A stretch of DNA of 64,000 nt. It comes from Nitrospira lenta. Lineage in GTDB: Bacteria > Nitrospirota > Nitrospiria > Nitrospirales > Nitrospiraceae. The position numbers and the translations under genes are program-made. Within the stretch, counting starts at the first letter, position 1. Every line of letters starts with the position of its first letter. Shown here one piece after another: positions 7,933 through 17,146 of this stretch. The DNA lies in contig NZ_OUNR01000001.1 in assembly GCF_900403705.1 (NCBI RefSeq), positions 620,001 to 684,000 of the forward strand, written 5' to 3'. Below the pieces are notes generated by a model. It had not been told where the DNA came from. It did no database searches and saw nothing but the letters and a program-made list of their open reading frames with translations.

Positions 7933-8785
7933 TCCCCGCCATTCGCTTCGCCGACTCCACCGTATTCGCAAGCAACATGGCAATCGTCATAGGGCCGACG
8001 CCGCCGGGCACCGGGCTGATCCAGCCTGCCTTCTGGCTCACTGGTTCAAAATCGACATCGCCGCAGAGTTTTCCGTCCGTCCACCGATTGGTCCCGACGT
8101 CAATGACAACCGCGCCTTCTTTCACCATATCAGCCGTGACAAACTTGGCTTTCCCAATCGCGACCAGCAAGAGATCCGCCTCACGGCAGACTCCGGGCAA
8201 ATCCTTGGTCTTCGAATGGCAAATCGTCACGGTGGCGTTGCGCTGCAACAGCATGAGCGCCAGCGGCTTCCCCACAATATTGCTACGGCCCAGAACCACC
8301 GCGCGCTTCCCTTCAATGCCGACACCGGTAGACTCGATCATCTTGATGACACCCTTCGGAGTGCAGGCTTCAAAGACCGGATTCCCTTCGACCAGCCGGC
8401 CGAAATTATAGGGATGGAATCCATCGGCATCCTTGTCCGGCGACACCGCCTCAAGCACGACGCGACTCTCGATGTGTTTGGGAAGCGGGAGCTGAACCAA
8501 GATGCCGTGAATCTTGGGATCCGCGTTCATCTTCTCAATCAAGGACAACAACTCTGCTTGCGTCGTGCTGGCAGGTAACTTGTGGTCGTCGATATAGATG
8601 CCTGCCGCCTCGCAGGCTTTCTGCTTACTCTTCACATACTGATGCGACGCGGGATCGTCACCCACTAGAATCGTGGCGAGACCCGGCTTGACCCCGGTCT
8701 TTGCCAGAACCGCCGCTGAATCAATTGCCAGCCGATCGCGAACTTGCTGCGCCAATGCCTTCCCGTCGATGAGTCGTGCTCCCAC
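7925..8785 (-). CDS. folD: Bifunctional methylene-THF dehydrogenase / methenyl-THF cyclohydrolase
   Basis: Interconverts 5,10-methylene-, methenyl- and 10-formyl-THF with NADP. The 286-residue protein has the expected segments: VGDDPASHQYVKSKQKAC with the catalytic Lys, GILVQLPLPKHI, PDKDADGFHP, GRSNIVGKPLALML (Rossmann nucleotide site) and PVPGGVGPMTIAMLL. It starts at GTG 8785 behind a strong AGGGAGG. The last codons and the TAG stop lie inside the palindromic element at 7833-7932. It is the first gene of the folD-metF-panB group. Confidence 0.97.
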   Translation of the reverse strand: MGARLIDGKALAQQVRDRLAIDSAAVLAKTGVKPGLATILVGDDPASHQYVKSKQKACEAAGIYIDDHKLPASTTQAELLSLIEKMNADPKIHGILVQLPLPKHIESRVVLEAVSPDKDADGFHPYNFGRLVEGNPVFEACTPKGVIKMIESTGVGIEGKRAVVLGRSNIVGKPLALMLLQRNATVTICHSKTKDLPGVCREADLLLVAIGKAKFVTADMVKEGAVVIDVGTNRWTDGKLCGDVDFEPVSQKAGWISPVPGGVGPMTIAMLLANTVESAKRMAGML

Positions 8786-8830
8786 AATTCCCTCCCTGAA
8801 TTCAAGCGGTTGGCCTTCAAAACCGTAGGC

Positions 8831-8860
8831 ACCTTAGCAGGGCATTTTTCATCAAGTCAA
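8831..8860 (-). promoter_or_regulatory. Putative sigma70-type promoter of folD-metF-panB
   Basis: On the minus strand TTGACT (8855-8860) and TAAGGT (8831-8836) are 18 bases apart, about 45 bases ahead of the folD start. The -35 is close to consensus and the -10 is weak. The rest of 8786-8970 shows only a short direct repeat (TCAACGCCTG twice, near 8857 and 8870). Confidence 0.4.
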
Positions 8861-8970
8861 CGCCTGACTCAACGCCTGCCCATCGAGAAGCAAGCCGCGC
8901 GTCGCGCAGTCGATACTTTTGACCGGCCCATCGCCCGGTCAGACTCATGCATCTCTCCCCAACCCATTCC

Positions 8971-9000
8971 TTGACAGTCTCTTCACCCGTTCGTTACGAT
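8971..9000 (+). promoter_or_regulatory. Putative sigma70-type promoter of the beta-propeller gene
   Basis: TTGACA (8971-8976) and TACGAT (8995-9000) are separated by 18 bases, about 70 bases before the ATG at 9074. The -35 is a perfect consensus. It faces the opposite way to the folD promoter, so the 8786-9073 gap holds a divergent promoter pair. Confidence 0.5.
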
Positions 9001-9073
9001 GCACGCCTGTCTTCACACTGATTAATCAAGCTTGAACATCCCATCATCCACCTACAATGTTCGCGGCACCCTC

Positions 9074-10048
9074 ATGAGGGCCACACTCGTCTGCTGTGCG
9101 CTCGCAGGTTCGTCGGGGCTCGTCCACGCAGCCCAAATTACCGGACTCGAAGGGCCGAACAGCTTCGTCGGCGACCAACTGGGCAAAGAATTTTTCATCT
9201 CCAATGTGAATGGGGAACCGGACGCGCGCGATAATAACGGATTCATCACCAAAGTCGATGCCGACGGGAAGGTCCTCAATCTCAAGTTCATCCAAGGCGG
9301 GATTGTCGATGTCATGCTGCATGCCCCCAAAGGCCTGGCGGTCGTCGATCAGACCCTCTATGTGGCCGATCTCGACCAGTTGAAGGGGTTTGACAAATCA
9401 ACGGGGAAATCCCTCGTGGTCATCAGCTTCCCCCCACTCCCCTCCAAAGGCACCGTCTCCCTCACCGATGTCACGGCCGGGCCGAACGGCCTGCTGTACG
9501 CGTCAGACCAATCGAACAACACGATCTACCGTATCGAGCAAGCCGCCGGTCATCGCGTGAGCGTGCTCATTCATGACGACCGCCTTGCCGGCCCCTCCGG
9601 TATCGCCGTCCATCCGCGCACCGGCCATCTCATCGCGGTCAGCTGGGAGAAGGGCAAGATTTTCGACATCACACCGGAAGGCCAGCTCTCCGAGCTCGAG
9701 TCGAACGGATTTTTCACCGGCCGCTTTCAGAATCTAAGCGGAGTCGATTTCGACCGGTGGGGCAACCTGTACGTCTCGGATTTTTCCAGAGGGAAAATCT
9801 GGCGCATGACCCGGGACCAACGCTTCCAGGTGATCGCCGAGTATCTCCTCTCGCCGGCCGATATCAGCATTGACCGCACCAACAATTTGATTCTCGTGCC
9901 CTATCACTATGCCCACGCAGCGGAAATCAACGGGCTGGAGGCTCCCTCGGACGGCAAGAGCCGGGACAACCGGCGCACCCTCGCTGACTACGGGTTTGGA
10001 GCAGCGGGCCCCCCGCAGCCCGCCAAGGAAGGAACCCCAGCCAAATGA
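9074..10048 (+). CDS. Exported SMP-30/NHL-type beta-propeller protein
   Basis: The first 19 residues (MRATLVCC...LVHA) form a short Sec signal peptide with cleavage likely before AQITGLEG, placing the protein in the periplasm. The remaining ~300 residues contain repeated propeller-blade phrases: FITKVDADGKVL, GLAVVDQTLYVADLDQLKGFD, GPNGLLYASDQSNNTIYRI, GIAVHPRTGHLIAVSWEKGKIFDI and GVDFDRWGNLYVSDFSRGKIWRM. These resemble the SMP-30/gluconolactonase and NHL superfamilies; no catalytic function can be claimed. A TTG at 9032 would add 14 residues, but ATG 9074 gives the cleaner signal peptide. Its stop overlaps the next start (ATGA). Confidence 0.78.
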   Translation: MRATLVCCALAGSSGLVHAAQITGLEGPNSFVGDQLGKEFFISNVNGEPDARDNNGFITKVDADGKVLNLKFIQGGIVDVMLHAPKGLAVVDQTLYVADLDQLKGFDKSTGKSLVVISFPPLPSKGTVSLTDVTAGPNGLLYASDQSNNTIYRIEQAAGHRVSVLIHDDRLAGPSGIAVHPRTGHLIAVSWEKGKIFDITPEGQLSELESNGFFTGRFQNLSGVDFDRWGNLYVSDFSRGKIWRMTRDQRFQVIAEYLLSPADISIDRTNNLILVPYHYAHAAEINGLEAPSDGKSRDNRRTLADYGFGAAGPPQPAKEGTPAK

Positions 10049-10746
10049 GCCACTGCGCCTACTGCACACAACGCAAAGGCAAGCGCGTATGCCCAGGCCT
10101 CAACGGACTCATCTGCAGCCAGTGTTGCGGAGAGCATCGCCTCGTGCGCGTGACCTGCCCCAGTGACTGTGTCTATCTCGACAGCGGCAGCGACTATCAG
10201 CAAAAACGGCTCGGCGAGCAATTCATGCCGTTGCGGCGGGAATTCTATCGGGAGCTCGGCGAATTCGGCGGACAACAGGCCATCTCCCTCTTCAACCTCA
10301 TCGAAGTGATTACGGTAAGCTTCTTCCAGGGACGGCGTGACGGGCAGGATGCAGAGGTCGTCGCCGCAATCCAAGGACTGCGCCGCACACTCAGCCCCCT
10401 GCATGTGCCATCGGCTCCCATGCCTGTCTTTGCCGAACATCTGATTAAAGAATATGACGCGTTTAAGAAGCAAAACCCCAAGCAGATTGCCGACTCATCC
10501 AATGCCCCTGAAATCCTTGATCGCGCGATCAAATTCGTGTCGGACTTTTCCGGAAAAGATTTTCAATCACGCCGCTTTCTCGGAGGGCTGATCGGATATG
10601 TCACGGCCTATCATCCAGAGATCGCCGCGAACTTACAAAAGAAACATGAGCCGGGCCACATCGTGCTGCCAGGCCAATCGTTCATGCCCCCGCCCGCTGC
10701 CGAAGCCCATGAACACGGGCCTGAATGCCAACATCATCGCCACTGA
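10045..10746 (+). CDS. Hypothetical protein with N-terminal Cys-rich (zinc?) motif and His-rich tail
   Basis: 233 residues, coupled to the beta-propeller gene by an ATGA overlap. Residues 4-45 hold a dense Cys/His array (CAYC, VCPG, CSQCCGEH, CPSDC) that looks like a treble-clef or double zinc finger. The tail HEHGPECQHHRH is rich in metal-binding residues. The middle is helical with no recognisable enzyme motif. No signal peptide is present, so it is probably cytoplasmic, unlike its exported partner. Metal binding is inferred from composition; I cannot name the family. Confidence 0.65.
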   Translation: MSHCAYCTQRKGKRVCPGLNGLICSQCCGEHRLVRVTCPSDCVYLDSGSDYQQKRLGEQFMPLRREFYRELGEFGGQQAISLFNLIEVITVSFFQGRRDGQDAEVVAAIQGLRRTLSPLHVPSAPMPVFAEHLIKEYDAFKKQNPKQIADSSNAPEILDRAIKFVSDFSGKDFQSRRFLGGLIGYVTAYHPEIAANLQKKHEPGHIVLPGQSFMPPPAAEAHEHGPECQHHRH

Positions 10747-10750
10747 TCCC

Positions 10751-11119
10751 TTACCCTACCGCTTGACCGGGAGCTTCATCGCAGCCGATTGATGACTGCA
10801 ATGTGCGCTCTATAAATCCCGCCAGTTGGAAGTCTGATCCGTTCGAGATGGACTGGATCTCCACGCCGAACTCATTCCCTCGGTTCCACCGCACCATCGC
10901 TTGATCGATATCGATCGGAGCCGAGACGCCCGGCAGCCACACACGAATCATCACCGGCGCATGCAGAGACAGCACATCCTTTCCCTGCCGCTTGACTCGA
11001 AACCCGCTCAAGGAAAGGTCACGCACCATGCAGCGCTGGATGGCGCTGGACGTCAGAATACAGGCATGGCACTCGCTCGAGACTCGCCGGTACATGCGAC
11101 GGGTTGATGGGTTTCTCAC
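10751..11119 (-). CDS. PilZ-domain protein (putative cyclic-di-GMP receptor)
   Basis: A 122-residue single-domain PilZ protein. The pattern is RRMYRRVSSEC near the N-terminus (Arg-rich ligand-binding stretch), then RDLSLSGFRV (the D/N-x-S-x-x-G element) and RWNRGNEFGVEI. PilZ domains bind cyclic di-GMP and relay it to motility, polysaccharide or pilus functions. The start is GTG 11119, preceded by AGGAGG at normal spacing. It converges on the Cys/His-rich gene with a 4-base gap and lies downstream of the cyclophilin gene beyond a terminator. Confidence 0.78.
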   Translation of the reverse strand: MRNPSTRRMYRRVSSECHACILTSSAIQRCMVRDLSLSGFRVKRQGKDVLSLHAPVMIRVWLPGVSAPIDIDQAMVRWNRGNEFGVEIQSISNGSDFQLAGFIERTLQSSIGCDEAPGQAVG

Positions 11120-11196
11120 GGAATTCCTCCTCGGTAGACACCCGCTCGGTTTCGATAGGGTGAGAATACCGTGGCATCTCCTTTAGAGAAATCCCA

Positions 11197-11223
11197 CAAA
11201 AGCCCCCCACCAAAGGTAGGGGG
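11197..11223 (-). terminator. Possible second hairpin terminator or PilZ leader hairpin
   Basis: CCCCC (11203-11207) and ACC (11209-11211) pair with GGT (11215-11217) and GGGGG (11219-11223) with one mismatch. On the minus strand the stem is followed by CTTTTG, a short T-run. It lies between the cyclophilin terminator and the PilZ start, so it could back up the first terminator or act in the PilZ leader. Confidence 0.35.
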
Positions 11224-11320
11224 TGAGACCGCTTCAATGGCAGCCCTTAAGATTGTGCGTGGCAGGCAATGCGCGAAGTAACACATAGTCCCGACAAAGC
11301 GTCAGCCGCAGTGCCAGGCG

Positions 11321-11359
11321 AAAAAGAGAAAGCCCTTTCCGTTGCGTACGGGAAGGGCT
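11321..11359 (-). terminator. Rho-independent terminator after the cyclophilin gene
   Basis: AGCCCTTTCC (11331-11340) pairs with GGGAAGGGCT (11350-11359) over 10 bp including one G-U pair, around a 9-base loop. On the minus strand TTCTCTTTTT (complement of 11321-11330) follows. It closes the long fab-rnc-cyclophilin unit, 38 bases past the stop at 11397. Confidence 0.8.
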
Positions 11360-11396
11360 CTCTCGATTCATCCAATCGGATTGGAAGAGACGCGCG

Positions 11397-12005
11397 TTAC
11401 TCGACGATCGTGACCGTCATTTCAATCCGGTCGTTAGGTAGGTCGCGATCATTTTTCGGCAAGTTCACAATCTTGTCGGCTACACCGATTCCTTTGGTGA
11501 CTTCGCCGAAGACCGTATACTTCCGATCAAGGAATCGCGAGTCTTCGACGACGATGAAAAACTGCGATCCCGCCGTATCCGGGTCGGTTGCCCGCGCCAT
11601 CGATACAATGCCGCGCTTATGGGGAGTGTCGCTGAATTCCGCCTTCACCGTGTAGCCGGGACCGCCCTGCCCATATGAATCTTTCTTGAGCGAATCTTTG
11701 GTATTGGGATCGCCGCCCTGGATCATGAACCCCGGGATCACCCGATGAAAAATCGTGCCGTTATAGAATCCGTCCTTGGCCAGCTTGATAAAATTCTCCA
11801 CGTGCTTGGGAGCCAGTTCGGGAAACAGTTTCAGTTCAATCTCGCCGAATTTCGTTTTGATGATCGCCCGCGGCTCCTTGGACGTCTCGACCTTGGGCGC
11901 CGGCGCTTTATCCGCAGCATCACTGACGCCCGCCCCGAATACGAACGGAATACACACCGCCAATACGGCACACCCCATCACCCAGTTGAATCGTCTCTGC
12001 ATCAT
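11397..12005 (-). CDS. Exported peptidyl-prolyl cis-trans isomerase, cyclophilin type
   Basis: Catalyses proline isomerisation during folding. Residues 1 to about 31 form a signal peptide (basic start, long hydrophobic core, then VSDAADKA), so it acts in the periplasm. The cyclophilin fold follows: FYNGTIFHRVIPGFMIQGGDP contains the catalytic Arg and Phe region, then GPGYTVKAEFSDTPHKRGIVSMAR and AGSQFFIVVED. The 202-residue length is normal for a secreted cyclophilin. It is the last gene before a strong terminator. A symbol (ppiA or ppiB) would be a guess. Confidence 0.92.
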   Translation of the reverse strand: MMQRRFNWVMGCAVLAVCIPFVFGAGVSDAADKAPAPKVETSKEPRAIIKTKFGEIELKLFPELAPKHVENFIKLAKDGFYNGTIFHRVIPGFMIQGGDPNTKDSLKKDSYGQGGPGYTVKAEFSDTPHKRGIVSMARATDPDTAGSQFFIVVEDSRFLDRKYTVFGEVTKGIGVADKIVNLPKNDRDLPNDRIEMTVTIVE

Positions 12006-12062
12006 CGTCCTCCCTTTACCGTGGGCCTCTTCTCCTGACTATACCGGCCACCGCGCCCGGCT

Positions 12063-12770
12063 TCAAGACTCGCTCCGATCAAGCGCACAGCGAGCCGCCA
12101 TCTGTTCCGCCTCTTTCTTGCTCAAACCCTGCCCGGCCCCCACCACACGCTCGTTGATCCGCACCTCGACCTCGAAATGCTTCTGATGATCCGGCCCGGA
12201 CTCACGCACCGTCACATACTGCGGCAGCTGATCGTATCGTTTCTGGCACCACTCCTGGAGCCTGGTTTTATAATCTTCTTCCCCCGGCGTCGATTGATGG
12301 GCTTCGGCCTGACGCAGCTCTTCCTGCATCACGCTCAAGGTAAAGGCTCGGCCCGCCTCCAGCCCCCCGTCGAGATAGACCGCGGCAATCACCGCCTCCA
12401 AGGCATCGGCCAACAGAGAATTCTTTTCCCGTCCTTGCGAGAGTTCTTCTCCGCGCCCCAGTCGCAACATCGCGCCGAGATTCATCCGGCGGGCCGCGTG
12501 AGCCAGCGAGGACTCGCTGACGAGATTCGCCTTCAGCTTAGACAGAGCCCCTTCGCTTAACTGCGTATACAGTTGCGCCAAATGGTCGCTGATAATCAGT
12601 GAGAGGACCGCATCACCGAGAAACTCCAACCGCTCATTATGGGTTCGTGTCGTCCCCTTCCGCTCATTGACATGAGACTTATGCGTCAGCGCTTCCGTGA
12701 GCACCGTGGGGTTCTTAAATCGATAGTGGGGTACCGATGGAACTGGATCGGCTGGAGAAGCCGGTGTCAT
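12063..12770 (-). CDS. rnc: Ribonuclease III
   Basis: Double-strand-specific endoribonuclease acting in rRNA maturation and mRNA turnover. The 235 residues hold the signature NERLEFLGDAVLSLIISDHL near 45-64, a second acidic active-site region (NSLLADALEAVIAAVYLDGG) and a C-terminal double-stranded RNA binding domain ending AAGCALD-like (MAARCALDRSES). It follows fabF by 13 bases; an acpP-fabF-rnc order is common in bacteria. Confidence 0.97.
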   Translation of the reverse strand: MTPASPADPVPSVPHYRFKNPTVLTEALTHKSHVNERKGTTRTHNERLEFLGDAVLSLIISDHLAQLYTQLSEGALSKLKANLVSESSLAHAARRMNLGAMLRLGRGEELSQGREKNSLLADALEAVIAAVYLDGGLEAGRAFTLSVMQEELRQAEAHQSTPGEEDYKTRLQEWCQKRYDQLPQYVTVRESGPDHQKHFEVEVRINERVVGAGQGLSKKEAEQMAARCALDRSES

Positions 12771-12783
12771 AGGCGCACCCGCG

Positions 12784-14034
12784 CTAGACCTCTAGGCGTC
12801 TGAAAATCAGACAGGCATTCACCCCGCCGAACCCGAACGAGTTCGAAAGCGCCACGTTGATCGGCACGGCCCTGGCTTTGTTCGGCACGTAATCGAGATC
12901 GCATGCGGGGTCAGGATTTTCCAGATTGATCGTGGGCGGCAACAGGCCGTGGTGGAGCGCCAAAATACTAAAGACGGCTTCGATGCCGCCGGCCGCGCCG
13001 AGCAAATGTCCCGTCATCGACTTCGTCGAACTGACGGGGATCTTATAGGCCTGCTGGCCGAAGACCTGCTTGATGGCGCGGGTCTCAATCGCATCGGCCA
13101 TCGTAGAGGTTCCGTGCGCATTGATATAGCCGATCTGATCCTTGGCGATCCCGGCATCTTTCAACGCCAATTCCATGCAGCGCACGGCGCCTTCGCCTTC
13201 TTCCGGCGGCGCGGTAATGTGGTAGGCATCGCTGTTCATGCCATATCCGATTAACTCCGCATAGATCCTGACACCCCGGCGCCGCGCATGCTCGAGCTCT
13301 TCCAGGACGACGACGCCCGCGCCTTCGCCCAGCACGAATCCGTCCCGGTCCTTGTCGAACGGCCGGCTGGCTCTGGTCGGTTCATCGTTGCGAAACGACA
13401 GCGCTTTCGCGGCGGCAAATCCCGCCACACCCAGCGGCGTAATTGCCGCCTCCGCGCCACCGGCAACCATCACGTCGGCATCACCGTGCTGAATCAGACG
13501 GAACGCATCGCCGATGCAGTGGTTCCCTGTCGCACAGGCGGTCACCGCGCAGGAATTCGGCCCCTTGGCGCCGATGCGAATCGCCACCTGCCCCGAGGCC
13601 AGATTGATGATGGTCATGGGAATGAAGAACGGCGACACCCGACCGGGACCTTTTTCCTTGAGCACGTCGTGATAGTGCTCGATCGCGCCCAAACCGCCGA
13701 TGCCGGATCCGATATACACGCCGACTTTCGTGGCTTCTTCCGGCGCGACCTTCAGTCCCGCGTCATCCACAGCCAGCTGGGCGGCGCCCACGGCATAGTG
13801 GATGAACGTATCCATCTTTTTGATTTCTTTTTTTTCGATGAATTGGCCCGGATCGAAGTCGCGCACTTCACCGGCGATTTGGGCGTCATAGGCCGCCGGA
13901 TCGAACTTGGTGATCCGCCCGATGCCGGATTGCCCGGCACAGAGCGCAGCCCAGGTCTTGTCCACCCCGGTCCCGAGAGGGGTGACCAGTCCTACGCCTG
14001 TCACGACAATGCGCCGCGTCGATCGCTCAGCCAT
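12784..14034 (-). CDS. fabF: 3-oxoacyl-[acyl-carrier-protein] synthase II
   Basis: Elongating ketosynthase of fatty acid synthesis. The 416-residue protein has the nucleophilic Cys in [14 protein letters not shown] near residue 165, the first catalytic His in [14 protein letters not shown] near 305, and the Lys/His motif [15 protein letters not shown] near 337-350. It ends in [14 protein letters not shown]. It is 9 bases downstream of acpP, whose product carries its substrate. Confidence 0.97.
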   Translation of the reverse strand: MAERSTRRIVVTGVGLVTPLGTGVDKTWAALCAGQSGIGRITKFDPAAYDAQIAGEVRDFDPGQFIEKKEIKKMDTFIHYAVGAAQLAVDDAGLKVAPEEATKVGVYIGSGIGGLGAIEHYHDVLKEKGPGRVSPFFIPMTIINLASGQVAIRIGAKGPNSCAVTACATGNHCIGDAFRLIQHGDADVMVAGGAEAAITPLGVAGFAAAKALSFRNDEPTRASRPFDKDRDGFVLGEGAGVVVLEELEHARRRGVRIYAELIGYGMNSDAYHITAPPEEGEGAVRCMELALKDAGIAKDQIGYINAHGTSTMADAIETRAIKQVFGQQAYKIPVSSTKSMTGHLLGAAGGIEAVFSILALHHGLLPPTINLENPDPACDLDYVPNKARAVPINVALSNSFGFGGVNACLIFRRLEV

Positions 14035-14043
14035 AGGTCCCGC

Positions 14044-14277
14044 TTATGACTTTTCCTTGATGTAGTCCAATGCTTTTCCGACCGTGAGGATTTTCTCGGC
14101 ATCCTCATCGGGGATCTCGATCTCGAATTCTTCCTCAAGCGCCATCACCAGCTCGACAGTATCGAGTGAGTCGGCTCCCAAGTCCTCGACGAAGGAGGCT
14201 TCGGCAACCACCTCATCTTCCTCAACGCCGAGTTGCTCGGCAATAATCTTTTTCACGCGCTCATCAACAGTTGCCAT
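14044..14277 (-). CDS. acpP: Acyl carrier protein
   Basis: 77 residues, acidic, with the phosphopantetheine attachment Ser at about position 36 in [18 protein letters not shown]. It carries growing acyl chains for FabD, FabH, FabG and FabF, all encoded next to it. I start it at ATG 14277 ([10 protein letters not shown]), preceded by GGAGGT; an upstream in-frame start would add eight residues not found in the family. Confidence 0.98.
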   Translation of the reverse strand: MATVDERVKKIIAEQLGVEEDEVVAEASFVEDLGADSLDTVELVMALEEEFEIEIPDEDAEKILTVGKALDYIKEKS

Positions 14278-14369
14278 CGATCTGCCTACCTCCTTCCCCA
14301 ACGTGACTGACCCTCTGCTGCAACATGGGGATATGCTGCCGCTGGTTGTTCCCAGACCTTGGGGACCAT

Positions 14370-15113
14370 CTATACCATTAACATGCCGCCATTCACATGC
14401 AAAACATGACCGGTAATATACGCCGCCTCATCTGAAACAAGAAAGCGGACCGCCGCCGCAATGTCAGCCGGCGTACCCAACCGTCCCAACGGAATCTGTT
14501 TCTGCAATGTTTCCTTCACGTCGTCCGACAAGCCATGCGTCATCGCCGTGTCGATGAACCCCGGCGCCACCGCGTTGACCGTCACATTGCGCGTCGCATA
14601 TTCGCGTCCGACCGTCTTGGTGAAACCGATCACGGCCGCTTTCGACGCAGCGTAATTCGCCTGGCCGGCGTTGCCCATCACGCCCACGATCGACGCGATG
14701 TTCACGATACGACCATACCGCTGCTTGGTCATCGGCTGCAAGACCGCCTTGGTGCAATTGAACGTGCCGTTCAGATTGACCTGCAGCACCAGATTCCAAT
14801 CTTCTTCTTTCATGCGGAGCAGCAATCCGTCGCGGGTGATCCCGGCATTGTTGACCAGAATGTCGATCTTACCCCAGGCCTTCATGACCTGCTCGGCCAT
14901 GGCCTTGGTATCGTTCGCATCCGCCACATTGACCTTGACGTTTAGCACTTTCCGGCCTAACGCCTCGATCGCCTTCACCGTCTCTTGCGACCGGCTCGGA
15001 TCCAGATCCGCGACGACGATATCGGCGCCCGCTTGCGCCAGCGTTTCCGCAATCGCCCGGCCGATGCCCTGAGCTGCCCCTGTGACTATCGCAACCCGCC
15101 CTTGCAATGACAT
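14370..15113 (-). CDS. fabG: 3-oxoacyl-[acyl-carrier-protein] reductase
   Basis: NADPH-dependent reduction of beta-ketoacyl-ACP. A 247-residue short-chain dehydrogenase with the nucleotide motif [27 protein letters not shown], the catalytic Ser in IVNIASIVG and [13 protein letters not shown] near residue 153. The C-terminus [14 protein letters not shown] is typical. It lies 92 bases upstream of acpP and 27 downstream of fabD. Confidence 0.97.
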   Translation of the reverse strand: MSLQGRVAIVTGAAQGIGRAIAETLAQAGADIVVADLDPSRSQETVKAIEALGRKVLNVKVNVADANDTKAMAEQVMKAWGKIDILVNNAGITRDGLLLRMKEEDWNLVLQVNLNGTFNCTKAVLQPMTKQRYGRIVNIASIVGVMGNAGQANYAASKAAVIGFTKTVGREYATRNVTVNAVAPGFIDTAMTHGLSDDVKETLQKQIPLGRLGTPADIAAAVRFLVSDEAAYITGHVLHVNGGMLMV

Positions 15114-15140
15114 GCCGATTTCCTTGTTAAACGTGACGGA

Positions 15141-16091
15141 TCAGGCCGAATGCGCGGCGCCGAGCGCCTGGAGTGTCGCATCCAACGATTTGGGATCATG
15201 AACGTTCAATAATTTTGCATCCGGAAGAATGCGCTTGATCAGGCCCGTCAACACCGTCCCGGGCCCCACCTCAATAAATGTGGTCACACCCAGCTTCGCC
15301 ATTGCCTGCACCGAGTCTTCCCACAAGACCGACGACGGCAACTGGCGGACCAGCGAGGGCTGAATCTCATCGGCCCGGCTGATAGGTTTGGCTTCGGCAT
15401 TATTAATAAGCGGCGTGGCCAAATCAGTCCATTGCACGGCGGCAAGATCTTTCGATAGGCGGTCGGCCGCAATCTGCATCAACGGAGTATGGACCGGCAC
15501 GCTGACCGGCAACGGAATCGCCTTCTTGCAGCCTTTGCTTTTGGCCAGTTCAATCGCTCGTTCAACGGCAGCTTTTTCTCCGGCGATGACAACCTGCCCC
15601 GGCGAATTGAAATTGGCCGCGGCAACCACCCCGACCGCCGAGGCCTCGCGGCAGACTTCCCGTACGACATCCGGGGTCAATCCGAGCAGCGCGGCCACCT
15701 GGCCGGTGCCCGGTGGTACTGCTTCAGACATATACCGTCCACGCTTCTGCACCAGCCCGACGGCATCTCGAAAGGACACGCCACCCGCAGCCACTAACGC
15801 CGAATATTCACCGAGACTGTGTCCGGCCACCGCCACCGGCTTCAGACCCGCCGAATCCAATGTCTTGAATGCCGCGATACTGCTCACCAACAAAGCCGGT
15901 TGCGTGTTCTCCGTAAGGTTCAGCCGTTCAGCCGGCCCTTCAAAGCAGAGCGCTGCACTGTCATACCCAAGGACGGACGACGCCTCGTCATAGATCTGTT
16001 TCAGTCTGGGATGGGCGTCACACAGGGCTTTGCCCATGCCGACCGACTGCGACCCCTGTCCTGGAAATACCAATCCGATGCCTGAATTCAT
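15141..16091 (-). CDS. fabD: Malonyl-CoA:ACP transacylase
   Basis: Loads malonyl units onto ACP. The 316 residues begin with VFPGQGSQSVGMGK, contain the nucleophilic Ser in AGHSLGEYSALVAAG near residue 90 and the catalytic-type His in SVPVHTPLM near 200. The order fabH-fabD-fabG-acpP-fabF is the classic arrangement. Confidence 0.97.
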   Translation of the reverse strand: MNSGIGLVFPGQGSQSVGMGKALCDAHPRLKQIYDEASSVLGYDSAALCFEGPAERLNLTENTQPALLVSSIAAFKTLDSAGLKPVAVAGHSLGEYSALVAAGGVSFRDAVGLVQKRGRYMSEAVPPGTGQVAALLGLTPDVVREVCREASAVGVVAAANFNSPGQVVIAGEKAAVERAIELAKSKGCKKAIPLPVSVPVHTPLMQIAADRLSKDLAAVQWTDLATPLINNAEAKPISRADEIQPSLVRQLPSSVLWEDSVQAMAKLGVTTFIEVGPGTVLTGLIKRILPDAKLLNVHDPKSLDATLQALGAAHSA

Positions 16092-16171
16092 GGGGGGTAG
16101 ATATCTTAGAAATGGCGTGGAATGTCAACGGGAAAAGTTGGGCCGGACGACGGCCTGTCGGTTCCCCGCCA

Positions 16172-17146
16172 TTACCATCGGATCAACGCCGACGCCCAGG
16201 TCAACCCAGCTCCAAATGCGCCTAACAGGACCAACGATCCGTCTTGAACTCGCCCTGCGCGAACCGCCTCATCCAGCGCAATCGGAATCGACGCGGCCGA
16301 CGTATTCCCATAGTGCTCAAGATTCAGCATGACCTTCTCAATCGGAAGACCGAGCCGTTCCATCACCGCCTTGAGAATCCGCATATTGGCCTGATGCGGC
16401 ACGTAGAGGTCCAGATCTTCGACCTGCAGATGGTTCGCGGCCAGCGTCTCCCGCGCAATCTCTTCCAATGTCCGCACGGCAACCTTGAAGGTCTCATTCC
16501 CCTTCATCTTAATGAAATGGGTCCGCTCGGCTATGACCTGCTCAGAAAGCGGCGTACGCGACCCGCCGGCCGGCACGGTGATCAGCTCGCAGAGACTCCC
16601 ATCAGACCGCAAATGCGTCGAGAGAATCCCCTGCTCACCGTCGCTCGCGCTGACGACTGCGGCCCCCGCCCCATCACCAAACAGGATGCAGGTATTCCGG
16701 TCGCTCCAATCGGTAATCGCCGACATCACCTCGGATCCGATCACCAACACATGCCGCATTCCGGTTCGCACATAAGCATCCGCTACTGACAAGGCGTAGA
16801 CAAATCCACAGCAGGCCGCCGACAGATCGCAGGCCGCCGCCTTCGTCGCACCCAATTGATGCTGCACCAGGCACGCGGTCGCTGGCAACGGATAGTCGCC
16901 GGTACAGGTGGCGACCAGGATCAAATCGAGATCGGATGCCGCAAGACCGGCTGCCGCCAGCGCACGCTTCCCGGCCTGAACCGCCAGATCCGAACAGGCC
17001 TCTCCGGATGCCGCAATGTGACGCTCACGAATGCCCGTCCGCTCGCGAATCCACTCATCGGACGTCGCCACCATACGTTCCAATTCCGTATTGGTCATGA
17101 CTCGAGACGGGGTATACGATCCGGTTCCCGCGATACGGGATTTCAT
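16172..17146 (-). CDS. fabH: 3-oxoacyl-[acyl-carrier-protein] synthase III
   Basis: Initiates fatty acid synthesis by condensing acetyl-CoA with malonyl-ACP. The 324 residues show the catalytic Cys in DLSAACCGFVYAL near 112, His in VPHQANMRI near 245 and Asn in EHYGNTSAASIPIAL near 275. TSDEWIRERTGI near residue 30 is also typical. Its ATG overlaps the plsX stop (ATGA), so the two are translationally coupled. Confidence 0.97.
   Translation of the reverse strand: MKSRIAGTGSYTPSRVMTNTELERMVATSDEWIRERTGIRERHIAASGEACSDLAVQAGKRALAAAGLAASDLDLILVATCTGDYPLPATACLVQHQLGATKAAACDLSAACCGFVYALSVADAYVRTGMRHVLVIGSEVMSAITDWSDRNTCILFGDGAGAAVVSASDGEQGILSTHLRSDGSLCELITVPAGGSRTPLSEQVIAERTHFIKMKGNETFKVAVRTLEEIARETLAANHLQVEDLDLYVPHQANMRILKAVMERLGLPIEKVMLNLEHYGNTSAASIPIALDEAVRAGRVQDGSLVLLGAFGAGLTWASALIRW

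Noticed and set aside
11120-11396. Cyclic-di-GMP riboswitch upstream of the PilZ gene
   Set aside because: The hairpins present are G/C stems of terminator type; no GEMM-I or GEMM-II conserved bases are seen.
13288-14049. 253-codon + strand frame over fabF
   Set aside because: Antisense to fabF, His/Arg-rich, no recognisable domain.
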